Shown in pieces: positions 42,267 to 51,302 of a stretch of 61,048 bases of DNA. Position 1 is the stretch's first letter. Each line of letters starts with the position of its first letter. The stretch is taken from positions 1-61,048 of the forward strand of contig CALRTZ010000013.1 of the NCBI GenBank assembly GCA_943371235.1, written 5' to 3'. Under the pieces are notes generated by a model. The model was not told the DNA's origin, ran no database searches, and worked only from the letters and a program-made list of their open reading frames with translations. The stretch comes from CAJBVG01 sp943371235. Lineage in GTDB: Bacteria; Bacteroidota; Bacteroidia; Sphingobacteriales; Sphingobacteriaceae. Made by a program: the position numbers and the translations under genes.

Positions 42267-44312
42267 TTATTTTTTCTGTTGTAAATATCGGTCTCCGAAA
42301 CGAATTAGGAGGATTTCCAAGCCTATGAAAAACAGTGCCAAAATAACACATATTTTCCATAATCTACTTCCAAAACTCTCATCGTTTATAAACTTACTGA
42401 TAGAAGCATCTCCAGGCTTCCAAATCTTTGCTTCTTCGCCTATCTTTTCTTCAAGCTCCGTTTGGCTCAAGGCCAACATATCCGACTCTTTCCTATCTGC
42501 ATTAAATGCAAATTTAGCACTCAATTTTCCATCAACATTGTACTCGTAAATGCCCGGTTCTTTTACCTGGTCGGCTACATACATTTTGTAATTGCCGTTT
42601 ACGTTTCTAATTTCTGGAAGTATGGCATAGCTTGCTTTTCGCAATTCTTTCTTCGCTTTTTCGGAAGTGTTTGCGTTTCGTAAAGGGATGGCGTTGGTTG
42701 TGCCAATGGTGTATGCAATATTATCTGAACTGTGGTGCATGGTGCCTATGCGTAATAACATGGGTACTACCAATGCATGTTTTGGCAATTCGGAGAAGTT
42801 TGGTTTTAGAGGCATTGCAAATTGATACACTATGCCTTGGTTTACCGAATACCTGTTTAAAAGAGATTGCGAATTTGCCAATTGCATTAATACTTCCGGA
42901 CTGGCACCTTGTTTATCAAAAGGTAAATAGGCTTGTACATTGGGTAAATCAAATCGCGTATTTTTTTGTCCCAAGAAAATATCTTTAAACAAATCACTGT
43001 TTTGGTTTATCTTTTCAATGCGTTCGTTTATATTTTGAATCGATGTGTTTTTTGCTAAACCAAAACGGGTGTTAAAATCGTTTACTTTTAAATTGGGTTG
43101 AGCTGAAGGGAAGGACACAATTACTTTTGCTGCCTTTAATTGTTTTTCTAATTCTGATAATAAACCCGTGCTGAATTCATCTACTTCATCTAAAATTATC
43201 ACATCACAATTATTTAAATAGCTATAATCAACTTGTAAATAATTAAACGTTTTGATGTTGAAAAAAGGTTCTGTTTTGTAAACTGCTTCTGCATAACCTG
43301 TAGCTTCTGAACCTTTAATAATGGCTACGTTCCTGCTGTTCTCTATGTTGTAAGCAAAGTAATATTGATTATCAAAACTCAAGGATTGATCTTTTAACTT
43401 GATGCCACCAGACTGGTAGCCCGTACTTTTATTTTTAAATTTAAACGTATCAATGGCAAACGATTCTGCATCAATGGAAAGATTGCCTACTCCAATTACT
43501 TGTTCGTTAAGTACAATTTCATAAGGAATATCTGCCACATCAGTGCTTGAGTGGTTTTTAATTTTTATCAATAAATTTTCTTGTGAACCAGGGAAATGTA
43601 AGGGAGAATAAAACCATACAGAATCTACCGAAATGTTTTCATTGCGTTTACTTTCTAATACTATGAACTGCCAATTTACAAGTGTATCTAAACTATTAGC
43701 GTTGTTATTATTTATAAACGATTGCTGGAAGTCTGAAATAATAAATGCAGTTGCATTGTTGGTTGCTTTTTCTTTTAGAAGGGATAATTGGCGAGCGCTA
43801 ACTTCTTGAAGTGTGCGTACCTCCGGTCTAATTTTAAGCTCTGCCAAATTTTGCAAAAAATTATCGCGATTTAACCAACGTTGTTGGTTGCCCGAAAACT
43901 CATTACTTAGCAGTTGGAACTCATCATTTATACCATATGATAAGGCTATTTCTTTGGCTTTTCTTTTAGCGTCATTTAGAAGAGTACCTTCTGTAGTTTG
44001 GCGCTCCATGCTGTATGAATTGTCAACATAAACAGAGACATATTTTTTACCAACAAGTGCTTGTTTGTTGTTTTGGGGGGAAAAAGGTTGCGCAAAGGCT
44101 AATACTAAAAAAAGGATGCTTAAAATACGGGCCAATAAAACGAGTAAGTGCTTTAATTTATTGGTATTTCGTTGTTGTTCTTCTATCGTATGGAGGAAGC
44201 TGACATTAGAAAAATAGATCTTTTTATACTTCCTCAGCTGTATTAAATGGATAATAATGGGTATTGCAATAGCTGAAAGGGCGAACAGAAATCCGGGATA
44301 TACAAAACTCAT
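42267..44312 (-). CDS. BatA-type membrane protein with von Willebrand-like domain
   Basis: 681 residues from ATG 44312, which begins the family's start MSFVYPGFLFALSAIAIPIIIH; the frame extends further but without need. The N-terminal BatA domain has two transmembrane helices (1-27 and about 55-75). A VWA-like domain follows with the MIDAS-type DNSYS. The C-terminus has a further transmembrane helix (WKICVILALFFIGLEILLI). This architecture is common in Bacteroidota; the function is unknown. Transcribed first in the run to the dihydroorotase-like gene (10-bp gap). Confidence 0.85.
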   Translation of the reverse strand: MSFVYPGFLFALSAIAIPIIIHLIQLRKYKKIYFSNVSFLHTIEEQQRNTNKLKHLLVLLARILSILFLVLAFAQPFSPQNNKQALVGKKYVSVYVDNSYSMERQTTEGTLLNDAKRKAKEIALSYGINDEFQLLSNEFSGNQQRWLNRDNFLQNLAELKIRPEVRTLQEVSARQLSLLKEKATNNATAFIISDFQQSFINNNNANSLDTLVNWQFIVLESKRNENISVDSVWFYSPLHFPGSQENLLIKIKNHSSTDVADIPYEIVLNEQVIGVGNLSIDAESFAIDTFKFKNKSTGYQSGGIKLKDQSLSFDNQYYFAYNIENSRNVAIIKGSEATGYAEAVYKTEPFFNIKTFNYLQVDYSYLNNCDVIILDEVDEFSTGLLSELEKQLKAAKVIVSFPSAQPNLKVNDFNTRFGLAKNTSIQNINERIEKINQNSDLFKDIFLGQKNTRFDLPNVQAYLPFDKQGASPEVLMQLANSQSLLNRYSVNQGIVYQFAMPLKPNFSELPKHALVVPMLLRIGTMHHSSDNIAYTIGTTNAIPLRNANTSEKAKKELRKASYAILPEIRNVNGNYKMYVADQVKEPGIYEYNVDGKLSAKFAFNADRKESDMLALSQTELEEKIGEEAKIWKPGDASISKFINDESFGSRLWKICVILALFFIGLEILLIRFGDRYLQQKK

Positions 44313-44447
44313 TGTTTCAAAAATACGCAAGGAAAACGACATTTTAAGGCTTTTCTGATAAGTTTTAAAAGATTTTTGGGGATTAACGATAAAATTTGCG
44401 AAATTTAAACCCACCCTAAGAAATTTACATCAACAAAAAATAAAGAA

Positions 44448-45197
44448 ATGTATATAATTCCCGCAATAGATTTATTGGATAGAAAAGTGGTACGATTAAC
44501 AGGCGGCAAATACGATTCTGTAGTCGAATATGATGTTCAGTTAGAAGACATCTTAACACAATTAAATTCTAATGGCACCGACTTTGTTCAAATAATCGAC
44601 CTTAACGGAGCAAAAGGTGACTTCTCTCAGCAAGAATATTTATTGGAAATATTAAAAAAATCGCCATTAAAAATACAATACGGTGGCGGTGTGCGTAGTA
44701 TTGAAAAAGTGAAAGAGCTTATTGACGCTGGCTTCCACAGAATTATTATTGGAACCAAGGCTATTACCGATGAAGGATTTTTGAAAGAATTGAGCGAAGA
44801 AATTTGCGGAAAAAATTCTTGCTCAGACCAAGTGGTGATTGCTGTTGACACGTTAAAAGGTGGATTGATGTACAGTGGTTGGGAAAAAACATCAGACATT
44901 AAACCTATTGATTTTATTGATAAATGTGTGAGTCTTGGTTACTTCCGTTTTTTATGTACAGATGTTGGCAACGACGGAAAAATGAATGGCTCGGACGTAG
45001 AACTTTACAAAAGTTTTAAGTCGCAATTCCCATTCATTAAACTTATTGCACAAGGAGGAATTACCACGCTTAGCGATATAAAAGCATTGCAAGATGCAGG
45101 ACTAGAATCGGTAGTGTTGGGTAAAGCTATTTATGAAAATAAAATTAGCATCGAAGAAGTAAAGAATTGGAATTTACAAGCATTAGTTAGTTTTTAA
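44448..45197 (+). CDS. hisA: Phosphoribosylformimino-AICAR-P isomerase HisA
   Basis: 249 residues, a (beta/alpha)8 barrel of the histidine pathway that isomerises ProFAR to PRFAR. D8 in PAIDLLDRK is the catalytic base position. Other marks are KVVRLTGGKYD, IQYGGGVRS and the phosphate-binding LIAQGGIT. It stands alone, without other his genes, and overlaps the WD40 gene by one base (TAATG). Confidence 0.9.
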   Translation: MYIIPAIDLLDRKVVRLTGGKYDSVVEYDVQLEDILTQLNSNGTDFVQIIDLNGAKGDFSQQEYLLEILKKSPLKIQYGGGVRSIEKVKELIDAGFHRIIIGTKAITDEGFLKELSEEICGKNSCSDQVVIAVDTLKGGLMYSGWEKTSDIKPIDFIDKCVSLGYFRFLCTDVGNDGKMNGSDVELYKSFKSQFPFIKLIAQGGITTLSDIKALQDAGLESVVLGKAIYENKISIEEVKNWNLQALVSF

Positions 45198-46090
45198 TGG
45201 TAAAGCTCGCATTACATGGAGTATTAGAAGGGCACGAACATCCTATTTATGCTTTATGTAGTTCATCGAAAGAACACATACTATTTTCGGGTGGTGGAGA
45301 AGGTGCAGTGGTGGAGTGGAGTTTAAAAACCATGAAACCCATCAAAATAATGTTTAAAACCCGTGCCAGTATTTACAGCATCCATTGCCCAAATGCCTTG
45401 CCCCTATTAGTTTCTGGAGACAGGGAAGGAAAAATTAGCATTTTCAATTTTGTTGATCAACAATTGGTTTACCAAAAACAAGTAACCAATTCTGGAATCT
45501 TCGGCATGTTGAGTATTGGTAATTTATTATACTTTACTTCTGAAGATGGAAGCTTGCGAGCGCTTGATTTAACAAGCTTCGAGCTATGTTTAGAACACGC
45601 TATTTCAGAACAAGCATTGCGTTGCATTACGTATAATGCCGACGATGAAATGATTTATGTTTCGGGTAAGGACCACAAAATTCATCATTATTCTATTAAA
45701 GAAAAACGAGTAGTACGTTCTGAAGAAGAGCATACTTTACCTGTATTTTCATTGGCATACGATGCCACAAATAAACAGCTATTATCTGGAGCACGCGATG
45801 CACAAATAAAGGCATGGCGCATTAGCGATACTGTAAACTTAGCAGCACACATGTTTGCAGTAAATAACATACAGATAATTCCTAGTCACAATTTATTTGC
45901 CAGTGCAAGCATGGATAAAAGCATTAAACTTTGGGAAGCGAGTACCTTGAAATTAAAAGGAATTGCCGACCCCACTAAAAATGATGGCCACCATAAATCT
46001 GTAAATGCACTTTGCTTTACACCGTATGAAAATTTACTTGCTTCGGCAGGAGATGATCGGGTGATAAGAATCTGGAAGATTGAATTGTGA
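45197..46090 (+). CDS. WD40 repeat protein
   Basis: 297 residues, no signal peptide, so probably cytoplasmic. About six to seven WD40 blades are visible, with the GH...D-W pattern, for example HEHPIYALC...VVEWSLK, SLAYDATNKQLLSGARDAQIKAW, FASASMDKSIKLWE and LASAGDDRVIRIWK. It forms a seven-bladed propeller used in protein binding. It is translationally coupled to hisA, though a functional link is not evident. Confidence 0.88.
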   Translation: MVKLALHGVLEGHEHPIYALCSSSKEHILFSGGGEGAVVEWSLKTMKPIKIMFKTRASIYSIHCPNALPLLVSGDREGKISIFNFVDQQLVYQKQVTNSGIFGMLSIGNLLYFTSEDGSLRALDLTSFELCLEHAISEQALRCITYNADDEMIYVSGKDHKIHHYSIKEKRVVRSEEEHTLPVFSLAYDATNKQLLSGARDAQIKAWRISDTVNLAAHMFAVNNIQIIPSHNLFASASMDKSIKLWEASTLKLKGIADPTKNDGHHKSVNALCFTPYENLLASAGDDRVIRIWKIEL

Positions 46091-46243
46091 GTTGTAAGTT
46101 GTGAATTGTGAATTGTGAGTTGGACGACAGTTTGCTAAGATAGTAACGTAAAGCTAATGGAGACAAAGGCTATTAAGTTATTAGGTAATTAAGTTATTAG
46201 GAAACTAAAACGCGATAATTCACAATTCACAATTCACAATTTA
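46085..46243. repeat. TTGTGAAT word repeat in inverted arms
   Basis: Left arm 46085-46120 (GAATTGTGAGTTGTAAGTTG words) and right arm 46216-46243 (GATAATTCACAATTCACAAT). Between them is a second set of words, TTAAGTTATTAGG (46176-46205). It separates two convergent genes and touches both ends. Confidence 0.75.
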
Positions 46244-47011
46244 AAAAAGTCTCTTTATAATGCGCAATTTGTGCGAGTACTTCTTCGTGTCAATGTTAAA
46301 GATTCCCTGGTGGTCTAGTCGATCTATGCGAACATGTCCAGAAGCGTGGATGATTGTTTGTTTATCGAGTACAATGCCTACGTGTATGATTCGTTCTTCC
46401 TCGTTATCAAAAAAGGCAAGATCGCCGGTTTGTGCTTCTTCAATAAAATTTATAAGGCTACCTTGTTCTGCTTGTTGGTAAGCATCTCTGTGCAAATGGA
46501 TGCCGTACATTTTAAATACGTTTTGTGTAAAGCCAGAGCAATCGATGCCAAATACCGACCGTCCACCCCATAAATACGGGGTATTCAACCAAGTTTTAGC
46601 TAATTTATCAATCGCATCTATTCCTTTAGAACCCATTTCGATGCTTCGGCCAGAGTATCGATATTTTAGGTTCGAATATTTTTGTATAATGTCTGTAGAC
46701 TGTGTGCTACCAATAGATAAAAGTGCTGTACTTTGCTCTATTTCTAATTCAGCAATTTTATCGGTCACTACGCTGCAATGATTGGTAGAGAGTGCTTCGT
46801 TTTCTGTTATGCCTAGTAATAATTGCTTAGTATCTACCCAGCCTTCGTACTCATCCCAAGTACATTTTATTTTCGTCCACTTATCTTGTTTCTCTAGTAC
46901 AGAAAAAGTTTCTCCAAATAATAGCTGAGAAATCATCTCAGATTTATCTGATGCTTCGGCTCTTAAGGGTATTACTGATAAAGTACAAATTCCGTATTCT
47001 AATTCTATCAT
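46241..47011 (-). CDS. NlpC/P60 cell-wall hydrolase with SH3 domain
   Basis: 256 residues, no clear signal peptide. The N-terminal SH3b-like domains cover about 1-75 (GETFSVLEKQDKWTKIKC). The C-terminal NlpC/P60 domain has the catalytic Cys in IDCSGFTQNVF, the His in IIHVGIVLD and a polar third residue. It resembles bacterial dipeptidyl-peptidase VI / YkfC-type gamma-D-glutamyl-L-diamino-acid endopeptidases, which recycle peptidoglycan peptides in the cytoplasm. That role fits the lack of a signal peptide. Confidence 0.88.
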   Translation of the reverse strand: MIELEYGICTLSVIPLRAEASDKSEMISQLLFGETFSVLEKQDKWTKIKCTWDEYEGWVDTKQLLLGITENEALSTNHCSVVTDKIAELEIEQSTALLSIGSTQSTDIIQKYSNLKYRYSGRSIEMGSKGIDAIDKLAKTWLNTPYLWGGRSVFGIDCSGFTQNVFKMYGIHLHRDAYQQAEQGSLINFIEEAQTGDLAFFDNEEERIIHVGIVLDKQTIIHASGHVRIDRLDHQGIFNIDTKKYSHKLRIIKRLF

Positions 47012-47019
47012 ATCTAAAA

Positions 47020-47541
47020 TTAACGTGTTTGAGCATTAAAGCCAAACAGCAAACTCATTCTTAAACCGTTTGTAGAGGGCACTACGGCTAAGTTAACCGG
47101 AAAATTTAATGCTCCCATTTTATAAGTATGGCCTGCTGCAAACACAAAGCCTGCACCAGTTAAAGATAAATTAGGACCAAAAGCAAATTCTGCACCATTT
47201 GCACCACGCACTCCAATTAATAAACTACCACTTGGCAAAAATTTGCCTTGTTCTAAACCACCTATTAATCCTACAAATTCCACTAAACCCGCTACACCAT
47301 TATCCAATGCAAAATATTGATGTTCGAACTGCCAACCAAATTGCGTAAAAGTAGGCGTCATACCTAAATCATCTTTTAACGCATCAGCAGTTTTGCCTGG
47401 AAACACCGTGGTTATACCCACACGCGGACCCGATAATTGCATTGGAGTTATTATTTTAGATTGAACTGGGGTTTCTTGAGCAATTGCTGATTGGGCAAAC
47501 GCAGCTATTAACATGAATAGCGCCAATCTAGTCTTTTTCAT
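47020..47541 (-). CDS. Secreted hypothetical protein
   Basis: 173 residues with a signal peptide (MKKTRLALFMLIAAFAQSAIAQ). The mature part has glycine-rich strands (LVEFVGLIGGLEQGKFLPSGSLLIGVRGANGAEF) and an alternating pattern that suggests a small barrel or lipid-binding fold. Family not recognised. It starts 8 bp upstream of the NlpC/P60 gene on the same strand. Confidence 0.65.
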   Translation of the reverse strand: MKKTRLALFMLIAAFAQSAIAQETPVQSKIITPMQLSGPRVGITTVFPGKTADALKDDLGMTPTFTQFGWQFEHQYFALDNGVAGLVEFVGLIGGLEQGKFLPSGSLLIGVRGANGAEFAFGPNLSLTGAGFVFAAGHTYKMGALNFPVNLAVVPSTNGLRMSLLFGFNAQTR

Positions 47542-47626
47542 AAAATTTTAAATTTACGGTTTAAATTAAAGTTTAATAAAGTTCTTACAAAACTATTCTA
47601 TGAATCTAAGCAAATTTTAGCAAAAA

Positions 47627-47648
47627 AATAGGGACAAATGTCCCTATT
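47627..47648 (-). terminator. Terminator after the ferredoxin gene
   Basis: Arms AATAGGGACA (47627-47636) and TGTCCCTATT (47639-47648). On the minus strand the stem is followed by seven T residues. Confidence 0.8.
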
Positions 47649-47653
47649 CAATA

Positions 47654-48007
47654 TTATTCCTCTAAATGCAACCACTTTTTCTTTTCGAGTAGTTCATCTC
47701 GGGTTTCTCTCACATTTTCATCGTCAATACAACAATCAACAGGGCAAACCGCAGCACACTGAGGTTCGTCATGGAAGCCTACACATTCTGTACACTTATC
47801 GGGTACGATGTAATATACCTCGTCTGATATTGCTTGTTGAGCAGATTCAGCATCTACTGTATTACCATCTCCAAAATCTATAATTCCTTTTAAACCTGTA
47901 CCTTCAGAAAATTTCCAAGCAGCACCGGCATCGTATATTGCATTATTTGGGCATTCTGGTTCACAAGCCCCACAATTTATGCACTCATCTGTAATTATTA
48001 TTGCCAT
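47654..48007 (-). CDS. 2[4Fe-4S] ferredoxin
   Basis: 117 residues. The first cluster motif is C9xxCxxCxxxCP and the second is CxxC-x8-C-xxxCP (KCTECVGFHDEPQCAAVCPVDC), as in the Allochromatium/Rhodobacter type with an insertion and a C-terminal helix. It carries electrons in the cytoplasm. Its start faces the LuxC-like reductase on the other strand across a 75-bp divergent gap. Confidence 0.93.
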   Translation of the reverse strand: MAIIITDECINCGACEPECPNNAIYDAGAAWKFSEGTGLKGIIDFGDGNTVDAESAQQAISDEVYYIVPDKCTECVGFHDEPQCAAVCPVDCCIDDENVRETRDELLEKKKWLHLEE

Positions 48008-48082
48008 TGTAATTTTTTAATCAATATTTTTACGTCTGCAAATATAACACTTAAACCATTTTTTGGTTTAAAAAATGTAAAT

Positions 48083-49096
48083 ATGATTAAAGAATACGTC
48101 AATGCCTTTGATTTATTGGGTAAACACCTACAAAACAAAGAAGAAATCAAAGAAATTTTAGAAAAAGCATACCACCACAATACTTGGTTTAACCTCGAAG
48201 AGAGTAGCACTGCCCTACAAGCTTGGGCCGAGCTTTTAGAAAAGAATAAAATTGAAAACTGGTTAAGCCTGTATCAAATACCTACACAAGAGGCAAAACG
48301 TGTTGGCTTAATTTTGGCGGGAAACATCCCGTTGGTGGGGTTCCATGATATTTGTGCAGTATTGCTAACGGGGCATATTGCCTGTATAAAGCTCTCTTCA
48401 CAAGACAATATTCTTATCCCCTATTTACTGAATAAACTCATAGAGTTTGAACCGAATTTGGCCAATAAAATTGAATATGCCGAGCGCCTCAACCATGTAG
48501 ATGCCGTTATAGCAACGGGTAGCAATAATACCGCGCGTTATTTTGAATATTATTTTAGCAAGAAACCTAACATTATTCGTAAAAACAGAAACAGTGTTGC
48601 GATTCTAACAGGTACTGAAACGACAGCTGATTTTATAAAATTGGGTGAAGATATTTTCAGGTACTATGGTCAAGGTTGCCGAAATGTAAGTAAATTATAT
48701 GTTCCTCGTGACTATAATTTTAGTCCGCTGTTAGATGCCCTGCAAGTATTTGAGTATGTAGGCGACCAAAGTAAATACTTTAACAATTACAATTATTACA
48801 AATCAATTTATTTAGTAAACCGCGAACATCATTTGGATAATGGTTTTTTATTGTTGAAAGAAAACACCTCTATGCAAGCACCACTTTCTGTGTTGTATTT
48901 TGAATATTATGATGAGGTGGAAAAACTGAATGCAACACTCGAAACTCTAGCTCAAGATATACAATGCATCGTAGGCAATACCCTCTACCCCTTTAACAAC
49001 CAAGTAGTAAGTTTTGGTAAGAGCCAAGCTCCTGGTTGGGAAGATTATGCGGATGGGGTGGATACGGTGGAGTTCTTGGTAGGCTTGGAGAAGTAA
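48083..49096 (+). CDS. LuxC-like acyl-CoA reductase
   Basis: 337 residues of the aldehyde-dehydrogenase-like LuxC family. The predicted nucleophile is C199 in RYYGQGCRNVSKLYVP. Also seen are the nucleotide-binding VIATGSNNTARYFEYYF and GLILAGNIPLVGFHD segments. LuxC family members reduce acyl-CoA or acyl groups to aldehydes; outside luminous bacteria the role is uncertain. It is divergent from the ferredoxin gene, which may supply electrons or share the promoter region. Confidence 0.85.
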   Translation: MIKEYVNAFDLLGKHLQNKEEIKEILEKAYHHNTWFNLEESSTALQAWAELLEKNKIENWLSLYQIPTQEAKRVGLILAGNIPLVGFHDICAVLLTGHIACIKLSSQDNILIPYLLNKLIEFEPNLANKIEYAERLNHVDAVIATGSNNTARYFEYYFSKKPNIIRKNRNSVAILTGTETTADFIKLGEDIFRYYGQGCRNVSKLYVPRDYNFSPLLDALQVFEYVGDQSKYFNNYNYYKSIYLVNREHHLDNGFLLLKENTSMQAPLSVLYFEYYDEVEKLNATLETLAQDIQCIVGNTLYPFNNQVVSFGKSQAPGWEDYADGVDTVEFLVGLEK

Positions 49097-49100
49097 TTAG

Positions 49101-49140
49101 CACCGCCCCTCAACTACGCTTCGCTGCGTTCGGGGACCGA
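49101..49140 (-). repeat. CACCGCCCCTCAACTACGC dispersed element
   Basis: A CG-rich element beginning CACCGCCCCTCAACTACG and ending GTTCGGGGACC (49101-49137). It can pair CCCC with GGGG across a 22-nt interval. A second close copy is at 60967-61004 and a degenerate inverted copy at 449-480. Confidence 0.7.
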
Positions 49141-49161
49141 CTTCGCTCGGAAAAAAAGGAA

Positions 49162-49226
49162 AATAAAAAAGGAAAAAAGAAAAAAGCGAGCCGTTGGCTC
49201 GCTTTTTTCTTTTTTCCTTTTTTATT
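49162..49226. terminator. Bidirectional terminator with a 31-bp perfect stem
   Basis: Left arm 49162-49192 and right arm 49196-49226 are fully complementary, with a GTT loop. The core is GCGAGCC/GGCTCGC, extended by A-rich and T-rich tracts. It serves the convergent LuxC-like and OmpA-family genes on both strands. Confidence 0.9.
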
Positions 49227-49261
49227 GCAAATTCGTTAATTTGCTAGTTCGATAATTCGAA

Positions 49262-50971
49262 TTATCTAACCGCTACTTTAAACGCATCGGTTTCCATGTA
49301 TTTCTTAAACTCCATGTCTTTTGCTGCACGAGCACGCATTGCTGAGTTTTCGCGGATAGCACGAGTTAAGTTAGTGGTTAACATATCTAAGTTATTAGTG
49401 CGAGCACCAATAATTGCTTTTAAGTAGAACGTTTCAGCATCTTGTTTTGCGCATTCAGCGTTTTTCTTAGCGGCATCATAGTTACCTGCTAAAGTTGCTG
49501 CTAAAGCTGCATTGTAGCTACATGAGTTTGCAGAACCGTAGTAAGAGCTTGCAGCAGCGTAATCGCCTTGACGAACTTTTAAGTTACCTAAGTTTACGTT
49601 GTTTTGTGCTCCTAAAGATTTTGCAAGTGTGTAGTTTTTCTCAGCGTTTTTGTAATCGTTTAATTGAGAATATGCAACACCCATGTTGTTGTAAATAATT
49701 GCATTGTCTTTGTTCAAAGCCGATGCATCTTTTAAGAATGCTAATGCTTCGTTTGCTTTGCCACCTTGAGTTAAGTAAGCATAAGCCATGTTGTTTTTAC
49801 CTCTCCAATCTGATGGGAACTGTGCATTTACTCTGCGGTAAATAGCCATTTTCTCATTCATGTCTTGAGTTAACGTAGATGCGAATAATAATTCTTCGAT
49901 GGTTAATTTTGAAGTATCAACTTTAGACATTGCTACTATTTCCTCATCTGTTTTACGTTTTTCAGTAGCAATTAAAGTTACTTCTGATCTACGTAATTGA
50001 GGCAATAATTTATCAGCAATTTTACGGTATGATTTTAATTTTTTGATTTCTTTTTCACGAGCATCTACATCAGAAATAGTAGATACAATGTTTACGATTT
50101 GATCTTTATCATCAAAATCAGATGCCGCAGCTACTTGCTTTAATCCGTCCCAGTCTTCAGCTGTTGCTGATTTCTTGTAGAAAGAGCTATCGTTTACTTG
50201 AGCAATTTTATTTTTCTTTAACCAAGTTAAGAAATACTTGTAAGTAGCATCTGTACGTTGTGCTGCTAATTGGTCGTTTCTTTTTAACTCACCATCTGGA
50301 GAAGCAAATGAAGAAATTGAAATACCAGTTAAGGTATTTGATTTAATGAATTCTTCGAACGCTTTCATCTCAGCAGTTTTCTTTTGATTCTCACGAACTA
50401 CTGCACGATCAATTTCAAACAATACTTTACCTTTTACTTCTACCGGAACTACTTTAGCATAGTTATCATTCCCAATCATGGCAACATCTGTTGCTTGGTT
50501 AGATAATGCAGTTGTTAAAGTTCCTTCTGCTACCGTAACTGCATCAAATGGTAATGATTTAGAACCACGTAATGCTGTAGGATTAAAAGCAACTGTTGCA
50601 TTTTTCATTTCTGGTTTGTAAGCAACTTTGTCGCGGTAAGTAAATGTACCACCGTTTGCTTTGCTAATAGTTACACCATCTGCAGTAGATGTTTCGCCTT
50701 TCAATGTAATCGGACGTAATTTAATTGAACCACCTTCGTAATTCAAAGTAGGATTCATGTTCACAGCAGTTTTCTTATCGAAATATTTCACTGGAATTTT
50801 ACCAGTTACCATAATTTCAACACTGTCGCCTTTTACTTCAAGTGGATTTGGCTTAGCCTCATAACTTAAAGTGTTTTGCTTTTTCTTCATAGTTTTTAGT
50901 GCATTACAACCTGTTAATAAAGCCGATGCTACTAATACTGATAAAATAAACTTAATTTGTAAGTTCTTCAT
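49262..50971 (-). CDS. OmpA-family lipoprotein with TPR repeats
   Basis: 569 residues. The signal peptide ends in lipobox LLTGC (C22), so the mature protein is lipid-anchored. Residues about 35-165 are beta-rich. An OmpA-like peptidoglycan-binding domain follows (VLFEIDRAVVRENQKKTAEM ... SSFASPDGELKRNDQLAAQRT). Residues from about 370 form tetratricopeptide-like helical repeats (NNMGVAYSQLNDYKNAEKNYTLA). The combination is typical of Bacteroidota envelope proteins that link the outer membrane to peptidoglycan. It has its own strong promoter. Confidence 0.88.
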   Translation of the reverse strand: MKNLQIKFILSVLVASALLTGCNALKTMKKKQNTLSYEAKPNPLEVKGDSVEIMVTGKIPVKYFDKKTAVNMNPTLNYEGGSIKLRPITLKGETSTADGVTISKANGGTFTYRDKVAYKPEMKNATVAFNPTALRGSKSLPFDAVTVAEGTLTTALSNQATDVAMIGNDNYAKVVPVEVKGKVLFEIDRAVVRENQKKTAEMKAFEEFIKSNTLTGISISSFASPDGELKRNDQLAAQRTDATYKYFLTWLKKNKIAQVNDSSFYKKSATAEDWDGLKQVAAASDFDDKDQIVNIVSTISDVDAREKEIKKLKSYRKIADKLLPQLRRSEVTLIATEKRKTDEEIVAMSKVDTSKLTIEELLFASTLTQDMNEKMAIYRRVNAQFPSDWRGKNNMAYAYLTQGGKANEALAFLKDASALNKDNAIIYNNMGVAYSQLNDYKNAEKNYTLAKSLGAQNNVNLGNLKVRQGDYAAASSYYGSANSCSYNAALAATLAGNYDAAKKNAECAKQDAETFYLKAIIGARTNNLDMLTTNLTRAIRENSAMRARAAKDMEFKKYMETDAFKVAVR

Positions 50972-51038
50972 GATTTAAATTTTGAATTTTTTTAATGAGT
51001 AGAATACTATAAATTTGTTACCGATTCACGTCAAAGGG

Positions 51039-51068
51039 CAAATATAAGACAATAAATAGAATATCAAA
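51039..51068 (-). promoter_or_regulatory. Promoter of the OmpA-family gene
   Basis: On the minus strand TTTG (51065-51068), an 18-bp spacer and TATATTTG (51039-51046), which matches TAnnTTTG exactly. The start codon is 68 nt downstream. Confidence 0.65.
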
Positions 51069-51098
51069 CTCCATAATAGCTAAGAAAACAATAAAATT

Positions 51099-51302
51099 GT
51101 GTATATAATAAAGGTAAAAGGCATCGCAAAAATTCCAGACTACATACAGTTAAGAGATGATAAATTCACTCTTTTAGCGTATTTTAGGGTGGATCGGCCA
51201 GAAAAAGCATTAGAAAAATGCGGATTGGCAGATAAAACAGAGGAATTAAATGAATTAATTAAACATTTACCTTTTGGTGAAATAAAAAAACTAGATTTTT
51301 GA
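51099..51302 (+). CDS. Small hypothetical protein coupled to ftsE
   Basis: 67 residues from GTG 51099; no ATG lies earlier in frame. Mixed charged, with no signal or membrane helix. Family not recognised. Its stop overlaps the ftsE start (TGATG), so the two are translationally coupled, suggesting a shared function. The first residues, MYIIKVKGIAKIPDYIQL, look like a small beta-alpha fold. Confidence 0.65.
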   Translation: MYIIKVKGIAKIPDYIQLRDDKFTLLAYFRVDRPEKALEKCGLADKTEELNELIKHLPFGEIKKLDF

